Source: Pseudomonas gessardii (GTDB lineage Bacteria > Pseudomonadota > Gammaproteobacteria > Pseudomonadales > Pseudomonadaceae). From it: a stretch of 64,000 nucleotides of DNA. Made by a program: the position numbers and the translations under genes. The notes below the pieces were generated by a model. The model ran no database searches. It was not told the origin of the DNA and saw nothing but the letters and a program-made list of their open reading frames with translations. The first letter of the stretch is position 1; each line of letters opens with the position of its first letter. This document shows positions 54,640 through 64,000 of the stretch, piece after piece. The DNA lies in NCBI RefSeq assembly GCF_001983165.1, contig NZ_MNPU01000013.1, positions 62,001 to 126,000 of the forward strand. Reading direction: 5' to 3'.

Positions 54640-55557
54640 GTGGCTCAGGTCAAACGTATCCGCCGTAATGTCAGCGGTATCATCCTGCTCGACAAACCCA
54701 TTGGCTTTACCTCCAATGCCGCGTTGCAGAAGGTCCGCTGGCTGCTCAATGCCGAGAAGGCCGGGCATACCGGCAGCCTTGATCCCCTGGCTACTGGCGT
54801 ATTGCCATTGTGCTTTGGCGAGGCTACCAAGTTCTCGCAATACCTGCTCGATTCGGACAAGGGTTACGAAACCCTGATGCAACTGGGCAAGACCACCACC
54901 ACGGCGGATGCCGAAGGTGATGTTCTGCAGGTTCGCGAGGTGACCGTTGGTCGTGCAGATATTGAGGCTGCCTTACCCGCTTTTCGTGGGCAAATCAGTC
55001 AGATACCGCCGATGTACTCGGCTCTCAAGCGTGATGGCCAGCCTCTTTACAAGCTGGCACGTGCGGGCGAAGTAGTGGAGCGCGAACCGCGTTCTGTTAC
55101 TATTGCGCGCTTGGAATTGCTTGCCTGTGAAGGCGACACTGCCCGCTTGGCCGTGGACTGCAGCAAAGGCACCTATATCCGTACCCTGGTGGAAGATATC
55201 GGTGAGCAACTCGGTTGCGGCGCGTACGTTGCAGAGCTGCGACGCACCCAGGCTGGCCCTTTCACCCTGGCCCAGACGGTCACGCTGGAAGAGCTGGAAG
55301 CCGTGCATGCCGAAGGCGGCAACGAAGCGGTTGATCGCTTCCTGATGCCATCGGACAGCGGTTTGCTGGATTGGCCATTGCTGCACTTTTCGGAGCACAG
55401 CGCGTTCTACTGGCTCAACGGCCAGCCGGTGCGCGCACCGGATGCCCCGAAGTTCGGCATGGTGCGGGTACAAGATCATAACGGTCGCTTTATCGGTATC
55501 GGTGAAGTGAGCGAAGACGGGCGCATCGCGCCGCGTCGGCTGATTCGGTCAGAATGA
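54640..55557 (+). CDS. truB: tRNA pseudouridine-55 synthase
   Basis: Makes pseudouridine 55 in the T-loop of tRNAs; 305 residues. The GTG start has AAGGAG 6 bases upstream. The catalytic Asp is in [15 protein letters not shown] (about residue 48). Other motifs are [17 protein letters not shown] and [18 protein letters not shown]-terminal PUA-like domain (about 250-305) ends the protein. rpsO is downstream after 115 bases. Confidence 0.97.
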   Translation: MAQVKRIRRNVSGIILLDKPIGFTSNAALQKVRWLLNAEKAGHTGSLDPLATGVLPLCFGEATKFSQYLLDSDKGYETLMQLGKTTTTADAEGDVLQVREVTVGRADIEAALPAFRGQISQIPPMYSALKRDGQPLYKLARAGEVVEREPRSVTIARLELLACEGDTARLAVDCSKGTYIRTLVEDIGEQLGCGAYVAELRRTQAGPFTLAQTVTLEELEAVHAEGGNEAVDRFLMPSDSGLLDWPLLHFSEHSAFYWLNGQPVRAPDAPKFGMVRVQDHNGRFIGIGEVSEDGRIAPRRLIRSE

Positions 55558-55672
55558 CTGAACGAGTGTGGCTGTTAACAGGCACGGTCAACACTCATTT
55601 TTAGATACAGGGATTTGTCCCTGGCCTGTTGAAACTGCCCTTTGGGTGGTTTCCTGAAAAAAGGATTGCCTC

Positions 55673-55942
55673 ATGGCTCTCGACGTTCAAGAAAAAGCAC
55701 AAATCGTAGCTGACTATCAGCAAGCTGTTGGTGACACTGGTTCGCCAGAAGTGCAAGTTGCACTGCTGACCCACAACATCAACAAGCTGCAGGGTCACTT
55801 CAAGGCCAACGGTAAAGACCACCACTCCCGTCGTGGTCTGATCCGCATGGTAAACCAGCGTCGTAAGCTGCTGGACTACCTGAAAGGCAAGGATCTGGGT
55901 CGTTATCAGACTCTGATCGGTCGCCTGGGTCTGCGTCGCTAA
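55673..55942 (+). CDS. rpsO: 30S ribosomal protein S15
   Basis: Primary 16S rRNA-binding protein of 89 residues. The four-helix fold shows [40 protein letters not shown] and [18 protein letters not shown] precedes the ATG. The leader at 55562-55630 contains two hairpins (GAGTGT/ACACTC with TTTTT, and CAGGGA-tttg-TCCCTG) that may serve autoregulation or termination after truB. Confidence 0.98.
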   Translation: MALDVQEKAQIVADYQQAVGDTGSPEVQVALLTHNINKLQGHFKANGKDHHSRRGLIRMVNQRRKLLDYLKGKDLGRYQTLIGRLGLRR

Positions 55943-55978
55943 TCAGCGATTGCGCTAGAGGTTGGTTGTTTGCCGTGT

Positions 55979-55999
55979 GTCAGTGGGATTCCCGCTGGC
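55979..55999 (+). promoter_or_regulatory. hairpin between rpsO and pnp
   Basis: GTCAGTGGGA and TCCCGCTGGC can pair with two G-T pairs. In E. coli an RNase III-cut hairpin in the pnp leader permits autocontrol by PNPase; this structure is a candidate for the same role. Confidence 0.5.
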
Positions 56000-56136
56000 C
56001 CATGGCAGGCTCCCAGCCTCAAGTTTTATCTGGATACACGTTTTACCCTGGACAAGGGTTGGGCCGACTCCCGACATTGCCCAAGAATTTCGTAAGAAGA
56101 CAAGTTCCCCAAGAGCCACAAAGAAGGTAGGACACC

Positions 56137-58242
56137 GTGAACCCGGTAATCAAAAAATTCCAGTTCGGTCAGTCGACCGTTACCCTCGAGACAGGCCGTA
56201 TCGCCCGTCAAGCCTCCGGCGCAGTGCTGGTCACCGTTGACGACGACGTTACCGTATTGGTGACCGTTGTAGGCGCCAAGACCGCTGACCCAAGCAAAGG
56301 CTTCTTCCCTCTTTCCGTTCACTACCAGGAAAAGACTTACGCTGCCGGTAAGATCCCTGGTGGTTTCTTCAAGCGTGAAGGCCGTCCTTCCGAGAAAGAA
56401 ACCCTGACTTCCCGACTGATCGACCGTCCGATCCGTCCGCTGTTCCCAGAAGGCTTCATGAACGAAGTGCAGGTTGTCTGCACCGTCGTTTCCACCAGCA
56501 AGAAGACCGATCCGGACATCGCTGCGATGATCGGCACCTCGGCTGCCCTGGCCATCTCCGGTATTCCTTTCGATGGCCCGATCGGCGCTGCCCGTGTTGC
56601 GTTCCACGAAAGCACCGGCTACCTGCTGAACCCGACTTACGAACAACAGAAAGCTTCGAGCCTGGACATGGTCGTTGCCGGTACTTCGGAAGCCGTGTTG
56701 ATGGTTGAATCGGAAGCCAAAGAGCTGACCGAAGACCAGATGCTGGGCGCGGTACTGTTTGCTCACGACGAGTTCCAGGTGGTGATCAACGCGGTTAAAG
56801 AACTGGCTGCCGAAGCTGCCAAGCCAACCTGGACCTGGGCGCCTGCGCCTGAAGCCACCGAGCTGCTGGGTGCTATCCGCTCCGAGTTCGGCGCACAGAT
56901 CTCCGACGCCTACACCATCACCATCAAGGCCGACCGTTACGCTCGCCTGGGTGAGCTGAAGGACCAGGTTGTGGCCAAGCTGTCCGGTGAAGAAGGCCAG
57001 CCTTCTTCCAGCGAAGTCAAAGCAGCATTCGGCGAAATCGAATACCGCACCGTTCGCGAAAACATCGTAAACGGCAAGCCACGTATCGACGGTCGCGACA
57101 CTCGCACCGTACGTCCGCTGAACATCGAAGTCGGCGTTCTGCCAAAAACCCACGGTTCGGCCCTGTTCACCCGTGGCGAAACCCAGGCCCTGGTTGTTGC
57201 AACACTGGGTACCGCCCGTGACGCACAGCTGCTGGACACCCTGGAAGGCGAGAAAAAAGACCCGTTCATGCTGCACTACAACTTCCCTCCGTTCTCGGTA
57301 GGCGAGTGTGGTCGCATGGGTGGCGCTGGTCGTCGCGAAATCGGTCACGGCCGTCTGGCCCGCCGTTCGATTTCGGCCATGCTGCCTGCTGCTGACGTGT
57401 TCCCGTACACCATTCGTGTGGTGTCGGAAATCACCGAATCCAACGGTTCCAGCTCCATGGCTTCCGTGTGTGGTGCTTCCCTGGCACTGATGGATGCCGG
57501 CGTGCCGATGAAGGCACCGGTTGCCGGTATCGCCATGGGTCTGGTTAAAGAAGGCGAAAAGTTCGCCGTCCTGACCGACATCCTGGGCGACGAAGACCAC
57601 CTGGGCGACATGGACTTCAAGGTAGCCGGTACCGCCAAGGGTGTGACCGCGCTGCAGATGGACATCAAGATCAAGGGCATCACCGAAGAGATCATGGAAA
57701 TCGCTCTGGGCCAAGCCCTGGAAGCGCGCCTGAACATCCTCGGCCAGATGAACCAGATCATTGGTCAGTCCCGCACCGAGCTGTCGGAAAATGCTCCGAC
57801 CATGATCGCGATGAAAATCGACACCGACAAAATCCGTGATGTTATCGGTAAAGGCGGCGCGACCATCCGTGCGATCTGCGAAGAAACCAAGGCCTCGATC
57901 GATATCGAAGACGACGGTTCGATCAAGATCTTCGGCGAGACCAAGGAAGCGGCTGAAGCGGCACGTCAGCGCGTCCTGGGTATCACCGCTGAAGCCGAGA
58001 TCGGCAAGATCTACGTGGGTAAGGTTGAGCGCATCGTCGACTTCGGCGCATTCGTCAACATCCTGCCGGGCAAGGACGGTCTGGTTCACATCTCCATGCT
58101 GAGCGATGCTCGCGTAGAGAAAGTGACCGACATCCTGAAAGAAGGCCAGGAAGTGGAAGTGCTGGTACTGGACGTGGACAACCGCGGCCGTATCAAGCTG
58201 TCCATCAAGGACGTAGCAGCAGCCAAGGCCTCGGGCGTTTAA
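56137..58242 (+). CDS. pnp: polyribonucleotide nucleotidyltransferase (PNPase)
   Basis: 3'-5' phosphorolytic exoribonuclease of the RNA degradosome, 701 residues from a GTG start (AAGAAGG upstream). Two RNase PH domains (about 10-220 and 310-540) flank a helical domain. The active second core has [13 protein letters not shown] and [20 protein letters not shown] (about 553-615, [15 protein letters not shown]) and S1 (about 620-690, [18 protein letters not shown]) domains bind RNA. A strong terminator follows. Confidence 0.98.
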   Translation: MNPVIKKFQFGQSTVTLETGRIARQASGAVLVTVDDDVTVLVTVVGAKTADPSKGFFPLSVHYQEKTYAAGKIPGGFFKREGRPSEKETLTSRLIDRPIRPLFPEGFMNEVQVVCTVVSTSKKTDPDIAAMIGTSAALAISGIPFDGPIGAARVAFHESTGYLLNPTYEQQKASSLDMVVAGTSEAVLMVESEAKELTEDQMLGAVLFAHDEFQVVINAVKELAAEAAKPTWTWAPAPEATELLGAIRSEFGAQISDAYTITIKADRYARLGELKDQVVAKLSGEEGQPSSSEVKAAFGEIEYRTVRENIVNGKPRIDGRDTRTVRPLNIEVGVLPKTHGSALFTRGETQALVVATLGTARDAQLLDTLEGEKKDPFMLHYNFPPFSVGECGRMGGAGRREIGHGRLARRSISAMLPAADVFPYTIRVVSEITESNGSSSMASVCGASLALMDAGVPMKAPVAGIAMGLVKEGEKFAVLTDILGDEDHLGDMDFKVAGTAKGVTALQMDIKIKGITEEIMEIALGQALEARLNILGQMNQIIGQSRTELSENAPTMIAMKIDTDKIRDVIGKGGATIRAICEETKASIDIEDDGSIKIFGETKEAAEAARQRVLGITAEAEIGKIYVGKVERIVDFGAFVNILPGKDGLVHISMLSDARVEKVTDILKEGQEVEVLVLDVDNRGRIKLSIKDVAAAKASGV

Positions 58243-58263
58243 TTACCCCCAGGCTTCACGCTG

Positions 58264-58291
58264 AAAAAGGACTCTTCGGAGTCCTTTTTTT
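58264..58291 (+). terminator. terminator after pnp
   Basis: AAAAAGGACTC-ttcg-GAGTCCTTTTT with a stable UUCG tetraloop and a run of seven T. Confidence 0.95.
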
Positions 58292-58536
58292 ATGGCTTTG
58301 GGAAAGTGACGGTAAATCAGCTGTTTAGCCCAGTGCAAAAGCCGCAACTTGCATGCAGGCACGACGGGCTTCATGCAAGTTGCACGATTCTGAAAATTGA
58401 GTATTTTTATAACTTGTTGTTTTTTAAGAGTTTTGTTAGTTGGTAAAAGTTGGCACAGCGCCTGCAACAGTACTGGTAACCCTGCAGCATTAACGTTGAA
58501 ACGCTGCAGACCTTTGAAAAAACAGGAGTTACTCGT

Positions 58537-58884
58537 ATGAAGAAGTTCGCTATCGCTGCTGCAACTGCCACCGCTCTGACCCTGACCATGGCTAACGTTG
58601 CGTTTGCCCAAACTTCCCAGGCGCCAATGGTTGTAGCCGCCGGTGAAGTGACCAAGGCCAAAGAAGCGACCTCCGATACCTGGATCACCACTAAAGTCAA
58701 AGCTGACCTGGTCACCGAGAAAGGCATTCCTGGCACCGACATCAAAGTCGAAACCAACAAAGGCGTGGTTTCCCTGTCTTCCACTGTGGCTGTCACTGAT
58801 GCACAGAAGGAAATGGCAGTGGCCATCACCAAGAAAATCAAAGGTGTTAAAGCTGTATCGGCCGACGGCCTGAAAGCAGAGTAA
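58537..58884 (+). CDS. BON-domain periplasmic protein
   Basis: Protein of 115 residues with a signal peptide (MKKFAIAAATATALTLTMAN, cleavage after AFA) and one BON domain (about 45-112): DTWITTKVKADLVTEKGIPG, then VETNKGVVSLSSTVAVTD. BON proteins bind phospholipid surfaces in the periplasm and often respond to osmotic or stress signals, as OsmY does. AGGAG lies before the ATG. It stands alone between two terminators. Confidence 0.9.
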   Translation: MKKFAIAAATATALTLTMANVAFAQTSQAPMVVAAGEVTKAKEATSDTWITTKVKADLVTEKGIPGTDIKVETNKGVVSLSSTVAVTDAQKEMAVAITKKIKGVKAVSADGLKAE

Positions 58885-58990
58885 CGCGCAACGAATCGAC
58901 TGGACTTAACCAAGGCGGCCACGGGCGAGGCAGATATCCGCTCAATGCACCTTATAGGTTCATGCGACCGACCACAGGGATGTGGTCACT

Positions 58991-59027
58991 ACGGGCCCCG
59001 GCACTTGTGTCGGGGCCCGTTTTATTT
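58991..59027 (+). terminator. terminator after the BON-domain gene
   Basis: ACGGGCCCCG and CGGGGCCCGT form a perfect 10-bp stem with a 10-base loop, followed by TTTATTT. Confidence 0.9.
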
Positions 59028-59071
59028 GTGACGTGGAATGCATTTTGGCAGGGTGGCATATCCAGTGTGTG

Positions 59072-59127
59072 CGGGCTTGCCAGCAGGTCTTGTGCTGCTC
59101 CCACTGGCCTTATCGCGGGCAAGCCCG
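59072..59127. repeat. REP-like inverted repeat
   Basis: CGGGCTTGCC and GGCAAGCCCG are perfect 10-base arms around a 36-base centre with its own small AGCA/TGCT stem. This GGGCTTGC/GCAAGCCC type is a common intergenic palindrome in fluorescent pseudomonads. Confidence 0.7.
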
Positions 59128-59162
59128 GCGCTCACATTATTTGGGTTTCTGGTGCCCGGTAG

Positions 59163-62108
59163 TTACTCGGCATCCAGGTGCATTGGGGTAACAACCCGGC
59201 CATCTTTCTCTGCCTGGCCAAGGTTGGCATCGATGAAGTACACCCGGTCATCTTCCAACTGGCCCTTGTCGACCAGATAGTCCTTGATCGTACTGGCACG
59301 GTCCTGGCCGAGTTGGCGCAGCAGCACGTCGCTGCCGCTCCAGAACTTGATCACGCCCTCGCGCAGCTTCGCCGTGCGTTCATCGCTGCCCAGGTCCTTC
59401 CACTCAGCCGGTGGCTGTTGCTTTAAGCGGGTGCGATAGATGCCTTCGAGCAGCGGGGCTTTTTCCTTTTCCGGGACTTCAAGCAACGACGCCTGGGCCG
59501 GGACTTTATCGCCACGGCGCTGGAGTATCTTGTAGTAGTTGTACTGATACTCACGCTCAAGCCGCTCGGCGGCCAGGAACGGACCGTCGCTGCTGGCTGC
59601 CGCGGTCCCTTCGATCTCCAGGCGCAGGGCAGGACGCTCCTTGAGGGCCTTGGCGAGGCTGTTCAGGGCCGACTCAGCGTCCTTGCTCAGCGCGCTGGAG
59701 CCTGCGGCGAACGATACGTTGCCCAAATCTTCCGAGCCGCCACCGGTCACCAACCCGCCAATAAACTTGAAGGGCGCCGTCGCCGCGCGTACCACCAGGT
59801 TGCGCAGGGTCTGCCAGACAATCGGCATCACGCTGAATTGCGGGTTGTTCAAGTCACCGGTCACCGGCAGCTCGATGGAGATCTTGCCGTCGGTGTCCTT
59901 GAGCAGGGCAATCGCCAGGCGAATCGGCAGGTCCACCGCGTCCGCGCTGTCGACTTTCTCGCCCAGTTGCAGTTGCTCCACCACCACCTTGTTCTCGGCC
60001 TTCAACTGGCCTTTGGTGATGATGTAGTGCAGGTCCAGGTTGAGCCGGCCCTTGCGGATACGGAACCCGGCGAATTTGCCCGAGTACGGTGTCAGGGTCG
60101 TCAGCTCGACGCGTTTGAAGCTGGTGGCGATATCCAGCGCGGCCATCGGGTCAAACGGGTTCACGCTGCCCTTGATGGTCACGGGGGCGTAACGGTCGAC
60201 CTTGCCCTTGATGTCGACGCTGGCCGGCTTGGCCTGGCGGCTGTCGATGGTGCCGATCTGGCCGTTGAGTTGCTGGATGGCCGTGGCGAAGTTGGGGGTG
60301 AGGCTGAAGTCGGCAAAGTTAGCCGAGCCATCGTTGATTGCGACCTGGCCGATACGGATGCCCAGAGGCTTTTCGTTGCTCGCGCTGGATTTGGCGGCTG
60401 ATTGGCTGCCTTTGTTGGCTGGCTGTGGGATCAGCAGGTCATCGACGTTGGTGGTGCGATCATCGTTGATCATAAAGCGGACATAGGGTTGCAGCAGGTT
60501 GATCTTGTCGATCGACAAGCTGTTGCCGTGCTGGTAGTTCAAGCCTTCCACCACCAGGCGCTGCCACTTGAGGAAGTCGCGGGTCTTGAGGGTGTCCAGG
60601 GTGTGCAATTGATCCACTTGCGCGCGGCCGGTGATTTGCAGCGCGAGGGGCTCGGTACTCTTGAGGTTCACATCCAGGTTGCTGCCCAGCATGCCGCTAC
60701 GCAGTTCCAGGCGGATAAAGGGGCTGATGTAGGCCTGGGCAACCCGCAGGTCGATATCCTTGGTGTCGACCTTCAATTTGGCGCTGACCGGGTTCAGGTT
60801 GACCTGGCCGCTTGCCTGGATCTTGCCCTGCTTGCCCAGGCCACTGTCGATTTTCAGCGTGAAGGGGCTTTGGTTGAGGCTGTCGAAGTCTTGCACATCG
60901 ACATTCAGCGGGCCCAATTCCAGCGCCACCGCAGGTTTTACCTGGCGGTCGGCCAGGTGCACCTGGTAGTTGCGCAGTTGCACATCCTTGAGCAGCACTT
61001 GCCACGGCTTGCTTGGCGCGGTCGGCTCGGGTTTGGGTGAGTCGGCGGTGGCGGGAGCGCTTGCTGGCTCCGGCTGGCTGGCCGGCTTGCTCGGCTGGCT
61101 GGCGAACAGTTTCTGCCAGTCCAGTTGGCCGTCGGCTTCGCGGGCGGCCCAGGTTTCGAGCTTGTTGCTGCGGATCTTGCCCACGATCACTTGCTGCTTG
61201 GCCAGGTCGATCGAGGTTTCGCTGATATCCAGGCGCTCCAGGCGCGCCAGTGGCCGGCCATCCGGGGCCTTGATCGCGAAGGGCGCGATGCTCGCGGAGA
61301 CGTTGGTCAGGTTCAGTTCGGTTTCTTTGGCCAGGTTGAGCTTGTAGTCGGTGCTGAAATTGAGCACGCCATTTTCCAGAACCAATGGCACGGCGTCGCG
61401 CACATAGGGCCACCAGACCTTCATCTTGCCATCCGTGACCTTGAGCTTGCCTTCGGAGGCGATCGGCACCAGGCTGAAATTGCCGGTCCAGTCGATCTGC
61501 CCACCCTCTGGGCCGGCAGCGACCAGGGTCATGTCGGCATTGTCTTCGGGCAGGGTGCTGAGGTTTTTCAGCTCGAAGTCGAGTTTGTCGTAGAGAAACT
61601 CAATGGGCTCGCTGGGGCGCAAGTCTTCAAAATGTACGTAGCCGCCTGCCAGCTTGATGCGCTCGATGCGCAGCGGGAAGGGTTTGCTTTCGGGGTCGTC
61701 GGGCGTCGGTTCGCTTGGCGGCAATTTGAACAGTTGCGCCAGGTTGAGCGTGCCGGACTTATCGAACAGGATTTCGCTCTTCGGCTTGTCCAACTGCACA
61801 TCGGCCAGGTGCAGGGCGCGTGTCCAGAGGCTATCGATCTGCAGATTGGCGTAGAGGCGTTCAAAACCGACCTGTTCCTTGCCGGGGTCACCGATTTTCA
61901 GGCCCCAGAGGGTCAGCTCCAGGCTGAACGGGTTGAGCTCGATACGCTCGATACGGGCCGGCACGGTGGCGTAGTTGGCCAACTGTTGGTTGGCCACACG
62001 CAGCGCTATACCGGGCAGAATCAAAAAGCCCAGCAAGCTGTAGAGTGCAAGGGCGGTCAGCAAGGCGCCTACGGCGCGAATCAATCCTTTGGGCATGGGT
62101 GACGCCAT
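59163..62108 (-). CDS. DUF748 / AsmA-like envelope protein
   Basis: Large protein of 981 residues. One N-terminal membrane segment (about 10-35, GALLTALALYSLLGFLILPG) anchors a long periplasmic part. That part is built from repeated beta-rich blocks of DUF748/AsmA type (NPFSLELTLWGLKIGDPGKE, DKLDFELKNLSTLPED and similar). A Pro/Ala/Ser/Glu-rich linker lies at about 340-370. Near the C-terminus a segment resembles an OmpA-like fold (GNVSFAAGSSALSKDAESAL). AsmA-type proteins bridge the inner and outer membranes in lipid transport; that role is inferred. The start could be the second ATG at residue 5. Confidence 0.9.
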   Translation of the reverse strand: MASPMPKGLIRAVGALLTALALYSLLGFLILPGIALRVANQQLANYATVPARIERIELNPFSLELTLWGLKIGDPGKEQVGFERLYANLQIDSLWTRALHLADVQLDKPKSEILFDKSGTLNLAQLFKLPPSEPTPDDPESKPFPLRIERIKLAGGYVHFEDLRPSEPIEFLYDKLDFELKNLSTLPEDNADMTLVAAGPEGGQIDWTGNFSLVPIASEGKLKVTDGKMKVWWPYVRDAVPLVLENGVLNFSTDYKLNLAKETELNLTNVSASIAPFAIKAPDGRPLARLERLDISETSIDLAKQQVIVGKIRSNKLETWAAREADGQLDWQKLFASQPSKPASQPEPASAPATADSPKPEPTAPSKPWQVLLKDVQLRNYQVHLADRQVKPAVALELGPLNVDVQDFDSLNQSPFTLKIDSGLGKQGKIQASGQVNLNPVSAKLKVDTKDIDLRVAQAYISPFIRLELRSGMLGSNLDVNLKSTEPLALQITGRAQVDQLHTLDTLKTRDFLKWQRLVVEGLNYQHGNSLSIDKINLLQPYVRFMINDDRTTNVDDLLIPQPANKGSQSAAKSSASNEKPLGIRIGQVAINDGSANFADFSLTPNFATAIQQLNGQIGTIDSRQAKPASVDIKGKVDRYAPVTIKGSVNPFDPMAALDIATSFKRVELTTLTPYSGKFAGFRIRKGRLNLDLHYIITKGQLKAENKVVVEQLQLGEKVDSADAVDLPIRLAIALLKDTDGKISIELPVTGDLNNPQFSVMPIVWQTLRNLVVRAATAPFKFIGGLVTGGGSEDLGNVSFAAGSSALSKDAESALNSLAKALKERPALRLEIEGTAAASSDGPFLAAERLEREYQYNYYKILQRRGDKVPAQASLLEVPEKEKAPLLEGIYRTRLKQQPPAEWKDLGSDERTAKLREGVIKFWSGSDVLLRQLGQDRASTIKDYLVDKGQLEDDRVYFIDANLGQAEKDGRVVTPMHLDAE

Positions 62109-62203
62109 CTATGTCGATCAGGAGTGCCTTGGAGTATGGCACGGGTTTGCGGTTCCGAAGAACCGCGCTTTTATTGCGATAACCCAGTTCTTTCAGGGCA
62201 ATC

Positions 62204-63220
62204 CTACAGTTGTAGGATTAAAGTCTTCAGCGGGGGTTGCTGATCTTGTGAGGGAAAGTCGGCGCCGGGTGTCATCACTTTCCAGTCGCGTACGGGCCGG
62301 CCAGCCTTTTCGGCGCAGCGCAAGACCTGCTCGCGCCAGTCATCCATGCTGACTTTTGCCAGGTTGTTGCAGCAGATCAGCACCCCATTGTCGGCGGTGG
62401 CCAGCAATGCCGGCTTGAGCAGGCTCTGGTAGTCACGCAGCAGGTCCACGGTGCCAAAGGCGCTCTTGGCCCAGGCCGGCGGGTCGAGCAGCACCAGGTC
62501 ATATGGCCGTTGCTCCAGGCGCGGGTAGCTGGGCAGTTTTTGCCCGCGACGCTGGGTGATCGGCAGCCCGGCCAGTTGGCGGATGGCCGGGAAGTAATCG
62601 GACTGTACAAACGTCATGGGCGGAAGTTGCCGGTTCAGTTCACCATTTTCGCGACCGACCGCCAGATTGCCCTCGGCGAAGTCCAGGTTGCACACCTCGC
62701 GGGCCCCGCCGGCGGCAGCGCTGAGGCCCACGCCGCAGGTGTAGGCAAACAGGTTCAGCACGCTTTTGCCGGCACTGTGCGCCTTGACCCAGCCGCGGGT
62801 GTTGCGCAGGTCCAGGAACAGCAGCGGGTCCTGCCCGGGGTGGCGGCCGCGCACGCGATAGTTCAGGCCCCACTCGTGGCCGACCAAGTCCTCCAGGGCG
62901 GCAGGTTCGGCGCGGTATACCGTGTCTTCCCGGTCGATACGCGAGTTGCCTCGGGAGCGGTCGTTATAGACCAGCAGCAATTCCAGGCCCAAGTACTGGT
63001 TGATCATCAGGTGCAATTGCAGCAGCGCCTGGCTGTCCAGGGACTGGTGAAAGCTCTGCACCATCAATTGCGGGCCGTAACGGTCGATGGTCAAGCCACC
63101 GGCGCCTTCCTGGCTACCATGGAACAGCCGGTAACAATCGGTGCCTTGGGCATGCAGCTCGGCGAGCAGGTCTTGGCGATGGTCGAGGGCGGCGCGCAGC
63201 GCCTGATTCAGGGACGACAT
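62204..63220 (-). CDS. class I SAM-dependent methyltransferase, RlmI/RlmK-like
   Basis: Protein of 338 residues of the COG1092 rRNA cytosine methyltransferase group. The SAM motif is SVLNLFAYTCGVGLSAAAGG (about 152-171), and the catalytic motif LLDPPAWAKSAFGT lies near 247-260. The N-terminal part (1-60) is short, with no full PUA domain as in E. coli RlmI, so the exact rRNA target is unsure. It is between the DUF748 gene and the DUF2236 gene on the same strand. Confidence 0.85.
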   Translation of the reverse strand: MSSLNQALRAALDHRQDLLAELHAQGTDCYRLFHGSQEGAGGLTIDRYGPQLMVQSFHQSLDSQALLQLHLMINQYLGLELLLVYNDRSRGNSRIDREDTVYRAEPAALEDLVGHEWGLNYRVRGRHPGQDPLLFLDLRNTRGWVKAHSAGKSVLNLFAYTCGVGLSAAAGGAREVCNLDFAEGNLAVGRENGELNRQLPPMTFVQSDYFPAIRQLAGLPITQRRGQKLPSYPRLEQRPYDLVLLDPPAWAKSAFGTVDLLRDYQSLLKPALLATADNGVLICCNNLAKVSMDDWREQVLRCAEKAGRPVRDWKVMTPGADFPSQDQQPPLKTLILQL

Positions 63221-63284
63221 GGAGCGCGCCTTGCTGGGGAATTGAAGCGCGCAAGTTTAACAGCTCCTACAAGGGGTTGCGTCG

Positions 63285-64000
63285 TTACAGCAGGCCCATC
63301 CGCCTATGGGCGCGCTGTACCGAGCCATTGCGCATCGCCCAGCGCAACAGGGGCGCACTGCGCTTGACCCCGGCGCGCACCAGTTGGCGTTGCAGCGGGC
63401 TTTGCTGTTGCTCCAGCATGTCGCTGGCCCAGTCCGGCAGCAGGTCGATGCCGGCCTGCATCATCAGTGCGCCGAACGGCTTGGCCAGCACGCTGGGCGC
63501 CGGGGCATTGAGCAACAGGCGCAACACTTCACGGCTGCGTTCGTCACACAGCAGTTGCGGGCGAATACGTTGCAGATAATCAGAAATTTCCTGCCGTGAA
63601 CGCGGCACATGCCGAGCCCCCAGTTGTTCGGCGACCAGGGCAATCTCGCTGTAGTAGCGGTCCTGGTCCCTGGGCGATAAGTCCGGGTTTTTGTAGCGCA
63701 GGTGCGCCGCGAGAAAGCTGCTGACTTCCGCGACATGGACCCAGGTCAGCAATTGCGGATCACTGGCCGCATAGGGGCGCCCATCCGGTGCGTGCCCGAC
63801 CACTTGCAGGTGGATGGTGCGCACTTTTTCGATCAGCCACTCGGCATCGCGACGCGAGCCAAAGGTGGTGCCGGAAATAAACTGCGAAGTACGCCGCAGG
63901 CGCCCGAGCATGTCCTGGCGAAAGTTGGAATGGTCCCACACCCCGGCCAGCGCCAGGGGATGCAGCGCTTGCAGCATCAAGGCGCTGATGCCGCCGATCA
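63285..64000 (-). CDS. DUF2236 (MpaB-type oxygenase family) protein, N-terminus beyond window
   Basis: At least 238 residues with an open frame to the right edge. Motifs of the DUF2236/latex-clearing-protein-like family are visible: MLQALHPLALAGVWDHSNFR, then RRTSQFISGTTFGSRRDAEW, WVHVAEVSSF and YYSEIALVAEQLGA. The His and Arg residues in the first two could belong to a heme-type site, as described for relatives. The true start lies off the window. Substrate is unknown. Confidence 0.85.
   Translation of the reverse strand, partial: IGGISALMLQALHPLALAGVWDHSNFRQDMLGRLRRTSQFISGTTFGSRRDAEWLIEKVRTIHLQVVGHAPDGRPYAASDPQLLTWVHVAEVSSFLAAHLRYKNPDLSPRDQDRYYSEIALVAEQLGARHVPRSRQEISDYLQRIRPQLLCDERSREVLRLLLNAPAPSVLAKPFGALMMQAGIDLLPDWASDMLEQQQSPLQRQLVRAGVKRSAPLLRWAMRNGSVQRAHRRMGLL

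Noticed and set aside
56026..58089. Long minus-strand open frame of 687 codons opposite pnp
   Set aside because: Shadow of pnp, which shows all PNPase motifs.

Overview
The window looks like a chromosomal segment of a Pseudomonas of the fluorescens type. The evidence is the gene order smpB-ratA-ratB-bamE-fur-recN-grpE-dnaK-dnaJ-dapB-carA-carB-greA-yhbY-rlmE-ftsH-folP-glmM-tpiA-secG-tRNA-Leu-tRNA-fMet-rimP-nusA-infB-rbfA-truB-rpsO-pnp, which is the pseudomonad arrangement as I remember it, together with a tmRNA tag reading ANDETYGEYALAA and GC-rich codon use. This identification is from memory and not from a search.

Region 1 (1-3,365) is an iron-uptake cell-surface signalling operon on the minus strand: ECF sigma factor, FecR-type anti-sigma factor, and a TonB-dependent siderophore receptor with an N-terminal signalling domain. 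The receptor is cut by the left edge. A Fur-box-like palindrome overlaps the likely -10 of the sigma gene.

Region 2 (about 3,450-20,935) is an integrated element of about 17.5 kb inserted in the 3' end of ssrA. A 23-bp direct repeat bounds it. A tyrosine integrase lies hard against the left repeat, preceded by an overlapping excisionase. Inside are a lipoprotein, a serine recombinase, a glycine-zipper protein of unknown role, a 3' fragment of tRNA-Arg(CCU), small membrane proteins, a 94-bp tandem repeat, a type I restriction cassette (hsdM-hsdS-hsdR) followed by an Mrr-like endonuclease, and a control module (DUF3987 protein, AlpA-like regulator, PrtN-AlpA fusion). No phage structural genes or conjugation genes are visible, so the element resembles a mobile satellite or island carrying defence cargo.

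Region 3 (20,906-27,471) holds ssrA, a small periplasmic protein and the lactate locus: an FAD/Fe-S D-lactate dehydrogenase and the lactate permease lldP, divergent from lldR. The usual lldD is not between lldP and the dehydrogenase. A palindromic operator lies in the lldP-lldR gap.

Region 4 (27,538-58,884) is conserved housekeeping DNA: trans-translation (smpB), outer membrane assembly (bamE), iron regulation (fur), DNA repair (recN), the sigma-32-driven grpE-dnaK-dnaJ chaperones, lysine and pyrimidine/arginine synthesis (dapB, carAB), transcription and translation factors, ribosome maturation, ftsH-folP-glmM, secG, two tRNAs, and the nusA-infB-pnp operon. A BON-domain periplasmic protein follows.

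Region 5 (58,991-64,000) has a large DUF748/AsmA-like envelope protein, an RlmI-like methyltransferase and a DUF2236 (MpaB-type) protein cut by the right edge, all on the minus strand.
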